From: Muribaculaceae bacterium
Lineage (GTDB): Bacteria > Bacteroidota > Bacteroidia > Bacteroidales > Muribaculaceae
Assembly: GCA_022510445.1 (NCBI GenBank)
Contig: JAFLTN010000005.1
Location: 1 to 46,738, forward strand
DNA: 46,738 nt
Direction of reading: 5' to 3'
A program made the translations under genes and the position numbers. The notes under the pieces are model-generated. The model was not told where the DNA came from, searched no databases, and saw only the letters and a program-made list of their open reading frames with translations. Shown here one piece after another: positions 41,769 to 46,738 of the stretch (position 1 is its first letter; each line of letters starts with the position of its first letter).

Positions 41769-43643
41769 ATGAACAGTCCGGAAATCAGAAAGGAATATTT
41801 TCTACCAACCTCAAAAGACGAGATGGAACGCCTGGGCTGGGATCAGGCAGATATCATTTTGTTTTCGGGAGATGCATATGTGGATCATCCTTCATTTGGA
41901 ACTGCGGTCATAGGAAGAGTATTGCAGAGAGCCGGATTTAAAGTGGCAATTGTGCCACAACCCAATTGGAGAGATGATCTCAGGGACTTTAAGAAGCTTG
42001 GGAAACCACGTCTTTTTTTCGGAGTCTCAGCTGGAGCCATGGATTCCATGGTTAACCACTACACAGCTAACAAAAGACTACGTCATGATGACGCATATAC
42101 ACCTGGAGGACGTCACGGAATGCGGCCGGATTATCCCGTTATAGTTTACTCAAAGATACTTAAAGAACTGTATCCCGACGTCCCGGTAATTGCCGGAGGA
42201 ATAGAAGCCTCGTTAAGGAGGGTTTCCCATTATGATTACTGGGAAGACAGACTCCGGCCATCTATCCTGGCCGATGCTCCGGCTGATATGATCAGTTATG
42301 GGATGGGTGAAAAAACAGTCCTTGAGATTGCGTCTCGACTTGATAAGAGAGAAAATATCAAAGATATGACCGATATTCCCCAGACGGCTTTCTTCACAGA
42401 AGAGAAACCGGTTTCAGGTGACATCATATTGTCTTCATTCGAAGAGTGCCTTAAAGACAAAAGACTGCAATCACTCAATTTCAAGAAAATAGAAGAAGAA
42501 TCGAACAGATACAATGGGAATGTAATATGGCAATCTACAAAAGGAAGAATGATAAAAATAAATCCCATGTATCCTCCACTTGTTGAAGAAGAGATAGATT
42601 CATTTTATAACCTTCCGTTCACAAGAGTTCCACATCCCCGCTATAAAGGGAAAACAATACCGGCCTACGAGATGATACGTCATTCCATAACTTTACACAG
42701 AGGTTGTTTTGGTGGCTGTGTATTCTGTACAATATCTGCTCATCAAGGTAAATTTATATCATCAAGATCGAAAGAATCGATATTAAAGGAAACAAAGAAA
42801 GTCACCGAAATGGCAGATTTCAAAGGATATATATCTGATCTTGGAGGCCCCTCTGCCAATATGTATGCCTTAAGGGGAAAAGATGAGTCGATTTGTAAAA
42901 AATGTCTCAGGCCATCATGCCTTCATCCAGGTGTCTGTAAAAACCTCAACGTTGATCATTCCAGACTGACCGATATATATCAATCAGTCGACCGACTTCC
43001 CGCAATCAAGAAGTCATTCGTAGGAAGTGGAGTAAGATATGACCTTGCAATGGCATCATCCACCGAAAAGGAAGCAAAAGCTAATGAAAGGTATATTGAG
43101 GAACTGATAAAGAACCATGTCAGCGGAAGGTTAAAAGTTGCCCCGGAACATACTTCCGACAAGGTGCTTGGTATAATGAGAAAACCCGCTTTCTCATTAT
43201 TTAGAAAATTCAAGAATAAATTTGAGCAGATAAACCGCAGGCATAATCTCAACCAGCAGATTATACCCTATTTTATCTCCTCACATCCCGGATGTGAAAC
43301 AGCCGATATGGCAGAGCTTGCAATTGAGACAAAGGAACTTGATTTTCATCTGGAACAGGTTCAGGACTTCACCCCTACTCCTATGACGCTGGCTTCTGAA
43401 ATTTATTATTCCGGAATCCATCCATACACTGGGGAGAAAATTTATACTGCAAGAGGGGAATTGGAAAAACAGAAACAACGGCAGTTCTTTTTCTGGTATA
43501 AACCTGAATTCAAGAAACGGATTGAGCAGGAACTTAAAAGGATGGGCAGATTTGACCTTCTGAAAAGGTTATTTCAGCCAAGACCAGTGAAAAGAACCGG
43601 AAATGTTTCTTTACTGCATAATAACACAAATCATAAAAATTGA
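41769..43643 (+). CDS. YgiQ-family radical SAM protein
   Basis: A 624-residue radical SAM enzyme of the YgiQ (UPF0313) family. An N-terminal cobalamin-binding-like region precedes the radical SAM barrel, whose iron-sulfur motif is C313-x3-C317-x2-C320 (HRGCFGGCVFC). A further cysteine group follows (CKKCLRPSCLHPGVC), typical of YgiQ. The C-terminus has FTPTPMTLASEIYYSG. The reaction is not established to my knowledge. It starts 12 bases after uvrB, and its TGA overlaps the TTG start of tilS, so all three are one unit. Confidence 0.92.
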   Translation: MNSPEIRKEYFLPTSKDEMERLGWDQADIILFSGDAYVDHPSFGTAVIGRVLQRAGFKVAIVPQPNWRDDLRDFKKLGKPRLFFGVSAGAMDSMVNHYTANKRLRHDDAYTPGGRHGMRPDYPVIVYSKILKELYPDVPVIAGGIEASLRRVSHYDYWEDRLRPSILADAPADMISYGMGEKTVLEIASRLDKRENIKDMTDIPQTAFFTEEKPVSGDIILSSFEECLKDKRLQSLNFKKIEEESNRYNGNVIWQSTKGRMIKINPMYPPLVEEEIDSFYNLPFTRVPHPRYKGKTIPAYEMIRHSITLHRGCFGGCVFCTISAHQGKFISSRSKESILKETKKVTEMADFKGYISDLGGPSANMYALRGKDESICKKCLRPSCLHPGVCKNLNVDHSRLTDIYQSVDRLPAIKKSFVGSGVRYDLAMASSTEKEAKANERYIEELIKNHVSGRLKVAPEHTSDKVLGIMRKPAFSLFRKFKNKFEQINRRHNLNQQIIPYFISSHPGCETADMAELAIETKELDFHLEQVQDFTPTPMTLASEIYYSGIHPYTGEKIYTARGELEKQKQRQFFFWYKPEFKKRIEQELKRMGRFDLLKRLFQPRPVKRTGNVSLLHNNTNHKN

Positions 43644-44584
43644 CGACTCAAACTGAAAGACTGATTATTGGCATTAACCAATATCTTATTAAAACAGGTA
43701 TAAAGAAGGTATTGGTTACCTTAAGCGGAGGTCCCGACAGCATTCTGCTTGCTTTCCTTCTGAGACACTCAGAATGTGAAATTCTTGCACTCCATTGCAA
43801 TTTCAAGCTGAGAGGAGAAGAGAGCGACCGAGATCAATATTTCGTGGAAGAATTTTGCCGGGCTAACAGACTCCCGCTTAGAATGAAACAATTTAATGTA
43901 AACCGGTTTATAGAAGAGAACCCGGGTAAATCGGTAGAAATGGCATGTAGGGAACTACGTTACAGCTGGTTTCATGAGATCAAGGAGATGGATAATTATG
44001 ACAGGATTGCTACCGGTCATAATGCTGATGACAACATAGAGACATTTTTTCTGAATATGCTAAGAGGGAGTGGCACACGGGGATTAAAAGGGATGGAGGC
44101 TGACACCGGGGAAATATGGAGACCTCTCCTGTCACTTCACAGAGATGACATACTCAGATTACTTTTATCTAATTCACTCGACTATATAACAGATTCCAGT
44201 AACCTTGAGAGTGATTTCAGAAGAAATTTCTTAAGAAATGAAGTATTTCCTTTGCTCAGGTCAAGATGGTCCGGCTTTAATTCAGCCATGGATACTACCC
44301 TGGCACATATTAAGAAAGAAAACAGGATAATAGAAGAAATATTATCTTTATCAATTCCTCCAGTAGGATCTCCACTTGTCGAGGAAACAATCATGAAATT
44401 CCCAGATCCTGAACTGTTAGTCCGGAGATATATAGACAATCTTATGCCCTTTAAGACCACTTCTGCCGAGATTCTTGCTGCAATAAAAGCGGCAAAACCT
44501 CATGAGAGAATATGGCGGTTAAGAAATGGATCTGTTGTGTTAAGGAATGGACGATTGTATCTGAAGCCAGACATTAACCGTTGA
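43640..44584 (+). CDS. tilS: tRNA(Ile)-lysidine synthase, short form
   Basis: Converts the wobble C34 of tRNA-Ile(CAU) to lysidine so that it reads AUA; essential in most bacteria. The 314-residue product has the PP-loop SGGPDS (29-34), HCNFKLRGEESDRD and the ATGHNADDNIETFFLNMLRG segment. Only the catalytic and middle part is present. The C-terminal TilS domain of longer forms (E. coli 432 residues) is missing, as in the compact Aquifex type. The start is TTG, overlapping the ygiQ stop; no in-frame ATG occurs before the PP-loop. The 3' end overlaps the opposing pth gene by 11 bases. Confidence 0.9.
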   Translation: MTTQTERLIIGINQYLIKTGIKKVLVTLSGGPDSILLAFLLRHSECEILALHCNFKLRGEESDRDQYFVEEFCRANRLPLRMKQFNVNRFIEENPGKSVEMACRELRYSWFHEIKEMDNYDRIATGHNADDNIETFFLNMLRGSGTRGLKGMEADTGEIWRPLLSLHRDDILRLLLSNSLDYITDSSNLESDFRRNFLRNEVFPLLRSRWSGFNSAMDTTLAHIKKENRIIEEILSLSIPPVGSPLVEETIMKFPDPELLVRRYIDNLMPFKTTSAEILAAIKAAKPHERIWRLRNGSVVLRNGRLYLKPDINR

Positions 44585-45209
44585 AATGATTCATAGCGAA
44601 AGCAGGTCCTGAAAGGCAGAAAGCATTCACAGCTTCCGCTGCCCTTTGTAATTTTTCCGGCAGGAGCTTTTTTTCTTCATCGCTAAAATGACCAAGAACA
44701 TAATCAATTTGACCTCCCCTCTGAAAATCATTTCCGACACCGAATTTCAATCTCGCATAATTTCTTGTGCCGAGGTGTTCTGAAATACTCTTCAATCCGT
44801 TATGTCCTGCTTCAGATCCGCTCTGTCGAATCCTTATTGCGCCGAAAGGTAAAGCGATATCATCCACTACTATTAGCAGACGGTCTAACGGTAATTTTTC
44901 CTTATTCAGCCAGTATCTTACAGCCACACCGCTTAAATTCATATATGTGGAAGGCTTCAAAATCATAAGTTCGCAGTTTTTCACTCTTACCCTGGCCATA
45001 TCTCCGTAACGGCAGGAACTGAAAAAAACTCCGGCATCGTCAGCCAGTCGATCTGCTACCATAAAGCCGGAATTATGGCGTGTTTCACTATATTCGTGCC
45101 CTATATTTCCAAGACAGACAATAAGAAACTTGTTCATATCTTCAACTTGCGCCGGTTTTTCATCTTTTCCCGGCAATCTGTTAAAAAGTTTTTTGATAAA
45201 ATCAAACAT
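44574..45209 (-). CDS. pth: Peptidyl-tRNA hydrolase
   Basis: Releases peptides from stalled peptidyl-tRNA, recycling the tRNA. The core starts at MNKFLIVCLGNIGHEYSETRHNSGFM (in part), with the catalytic His in TRHNSGF and conserved segments KPSTYMNLSG, VDDIALPFG and GHNGLKSI. I placed the start at ATG 45209, which overlaps the end of the upstream S4 gene by eight bases and gives a basic 24-residue extension (211 residues in all). The family core would start at ATG 45137 (187 residues), equally possible. It is co-transcribed with the S4-domain gene. Confidence 0.93.
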   Translation of the reverse strand: MFDFIKKLFNRLPGKDEKPAQVEDMNKFLIVCLGNIGHEYSETRHNSGFMVADRLADDAGVFFSSCRYGDMARVRVKNCELMILKPSTYMNLSGVAVRYWLNKEKLPLDRLLIVVDDIALPFGAIRIRQSGSEAGHNGLKSISEHLGTRNYARLKFGVGNDFQRGGQIDYVLGHFSDEEKKLLPEKLQRAAEAVNAFCLSGPAFAMNHFNG

Positions 45210-45648
45210 CATCGGTTTCCTCCTCGTCATCCTCATCGTCCCAATCCAGAAAAAAAGAATCGGCATAACTTTCTTCCCTGAACTTAGATAGTTCACGACC
45301 CTCTCTTTTTGTGGGTCTGCCCAATCCTTTGCTTCTGTTGACAAAGCCGGATATTCTTGTCATTTCAAGGAGATCATATTGGCTTTGCGGAGTCAGGTTT
45401 TCAAGGTATTCAGGAACCAGTTTTGCACCAAGTCTGCCGTTTGGAATTGCAATAACCTTAAATGTATAAGTAATAGGAGGCTTTTTGACATCAATAATTT
45501 CGCCAGGTTTGACGGGGCGGGATGGTTTTATAGGAACGCCATTAATAGTGACTCGACCTTTCTTACAAGCTTCAGTAGCAATGGTGCGGGTTTTAAAAAC
45601 ACGCATGCACCAGAGCCATTTATCAATTCTTTCTTCAGACTTGGGCAT
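45202..45648 (-). CDS. hslR: S4-domain RNA-binding protein, Hsp15-like
   Basis: A 148-residue S4-fold protein related to Hsp15, which binds 50S subunits carrying stalled nascent chain-tRNA. The S4 motif is at the N-terminus (ERIDKWLWCMRVFKTRTIA, GRVTINGVPIKPSRPVKPGEI in parts), followed by a basic region and a very acidic tail (DWDDEDDEEETDD). It sits directly before and overlaps pth, which releases peptidyl-tRNA, so a shared role in ribosome rescue is a reasonable inference. Confidence 0.9.
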   Translation of the reverse strand: MPKSEERIDKWLWCMRVFKTRTIATEACKKGRVTINGVPIKPSRPVKPGEIIDVKKPPITYTFKVIAIPNGRLGAKLVPEYLENLTPQSQYDLLEMTRISGFVNRSKGLGRPTKREGRELSKFREESYADSFFLDWDDEDDEEETDDV

Positions 45649-45734
45649 AAGTCAAAATTTTAGTTAGCCATAGAAAATTCTTGTGGAGTATAACTTAATA
45701 AAAAAGCATGACAGTTATTTATAACTTCGCAGAT

Positions 45735-46622
45735 TTATTTATCAGAGGTTCTCTCAAGAACCAAAACTGCCTTATTCTGAGAATCAAGAAGCTCCACTTT
45801 TCCCCCTTGCATCGGTTTTGCCTTCACCGCTTCTTCCAGGGCTACAAGTAGGCGGGTTTCATAATTCTCATTCGGGCAAAGCATCAGAGTCTTGGAAATG
45901 GCTTGAAAAGAAATAGAGTTTGCCGATTCCATATTGGTTTCAAGTGATCCGTTTATCACATTACAACCGGTATTCCCATGGAGTTTACCCTCTTCCACAT
46001 CGATTACGAGTTTCATGCCAGGAATATTTATTTCTTCCCCCGAAATTTCTTTCACAATCCAGGTGCCATTCAGAAATTGGAAGTTCTGATGCATGAGTTG
46101 CATCACAGGAGTATGATTTTCATCATAGAAAGTGAGGTTATAGTCCTCACCATTCAGATTCATGGAGTAGCTTCTTGCTGCATCAAGAGCAAGATTAATT
46201 TCCATATCTGTGATACCCTCCATATGACAAAGCCTCATAGTGGAACTTAAATAAGAGAATCTTATCGTTGAATCCTCCGGGTTATAATGATATTCTGCAT
46301 TTATAACATTACAACCATTGTTACCATAAACTTTGTTTTCAGCCGGTACAAATTTAAGGAATGGAGCTTTTTCTCCAACAGCTTTCTTACTGTTGACTGT
46401 TTCAATTGCCCAATCACCTTTAACAATTCCTTTTGCAAGATCAGCCGATGTATAAACAGCTGAAACGGGCTGAACAATGTTTTCGCGGTCTGTGGGTAAA
46501 ACTGCCTCTTTCTTCACTTCTTCATCAACAACGGGAGTATTTTTCTTAAATATGCTACAAGAACCTGTTCCAATCAAAACAGATATTGAAAAGCCCACTA
46601 TTAAACTATTACTTTTTTTCAT
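45735..46622 (-). CDS. Lipoprotein with two META (HslJ-like) domains
   Basis: A 295-residue predicted envelope lipoprotein with a signal ending in TGSC (Cys22). Two META (DUF306) domains follow (about 70-180 and 185-292). Each contains the GCNVIN turn (residues near 97 and 217), and the two share the pattern ...SSTMRLC / SKTLMLC before acidic ends, evidence of internal duplication. META domains occur in HslJ, a heat-inducible outer-membrane lipoprotein linked to novobiocin resistance in E. coli. No specific role can be assigned here. The upstream 116 bases at the window edge hold only AT-rich sequence. Confidence 0.9.
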   Translation of the reverse strand: MKKSNSLIVGFSISVLIGTGSCSIFKKNTPVVDEEVKKEAVLPTDRENIVQPVSAVYTSADLAKGIVKGDWAIETVNSKKAVGEKAPFLKFVPAENKVYGNNGCNVINAEYHYNPEDSTIRFSYLSSTMRLCHMEGITDMEINLALDAARSYSMNLNGEDYNLTFYDENHTPVMQLMHQNFQFLNGTWIVKEISGEEINIPGMKLVIDVEEGKLHGNTGCNVINGSLETNMESANSISFQAISKTLMLCPNENYETRLLVALEEAVKAKPMQGGKVELLDSQNKAVLVLERTSDK

Positions 46623-46738
46623 ACTAATTAAACAAATGTCTTAAAATTAATATCTAACTTATCTCTTCTGAGATCAAAAATTACATCAACAAGGCATTTT
46701 AAAAAAATTTTGTACGTTGGGTGCTACTAATTTGACAA

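Noticed and set aside
45210-45344. 45-residue upstream extension of Pth
   Set aside because: It lies within the S4-domain gene in another frame and resembles no Pth N-terminus.

Overview
The window is a gene-dense stretch of a Bacteroidetes chromosome, most likely order Bacteroidales. The evidence is internal. There is a dipeptidyl-peptidase 5 homologue closely resembling the Porphyromonas enzyme, a FeoA-FeoB fusion, and a MalQ with two N-terminal starch-binding domains. RodA is long, Shine-Dalgarno sequences are largely absent, and many promoters fit the Bacteroidetes pattern TTTG-N19/20-TAnnTTTG. Rubredoxin, FeoAB and a class II (B12-type) ribonucleotide reductase suggest an anaerobe or microaerophile. 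A family-level placement (for example Muribaculaceae) would be a guess. There is no prophage, transposon, rRNA or CRISPR array; this is mainly core genome.

Layout. 1-7.4 kb: dpp5 lipoprotein between two terminators, feoAB, and clpC on the opposite strand. 7.6-11.5 kb: gyrA and a secreted TPR protein. 11.5-17.4 kb: the rod-shape/elongasome operon mreB-mreC-mreD-mrdA(PBP2)-rodA, with overlapping stop/start codons and a hairpin after mreB. 17.4-19.2 kb: a small unrecognised protein, an acyltransferase and a nitrilase-family amidase in one apparent operon, meeting an NlpC/P60 hydrolase tail to tail. 19.8-24.1 kb: a 1359-residue orphan protein with a C-terminal AlbA_2 (Schlafen-AlbA-type) domain behind a ~200-base structured leader; this is the least explained part of the window. 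24.2-27.7 kb: two identical tRNA-Gln(CUG) genes, uvrA and a small lipoprotein. 27.7-32.1 kb: a DUF1015 protein, rubredoxin, an EamA transporter, an AraC regulator and a nitroreductase. 32.2-37.5 kb: nrdJ and malQ. 37.5-39.4 kb (minus): tpiA, a SPOR protein and folE. 39.6-44.6 kb: uvrB, a YgiQ-type radical SAM protein and tilS. 44.6-46.6 kb (minus): an Hsp15-like S4 protein, pth and a META-domain lipoprotein.

How the genes work together. Five adjacent genes build the cell-elongation machinery. uvrA and uvrB supply nucleotide-excision repair from two separate loci. The two tRNA-Gln genes, tilS, pth and the S4 protein concern tRNA and translation. nrdJ, tpiA, folE and malQ are metabolic. Several convergent gene pairs overlap or nearly touch at their 3' ends without any visible terminator. 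No complete, obviously new multi-gene system is visible; the best candidate for undescribed biology is the AlbA_2 giant protein with its leader.
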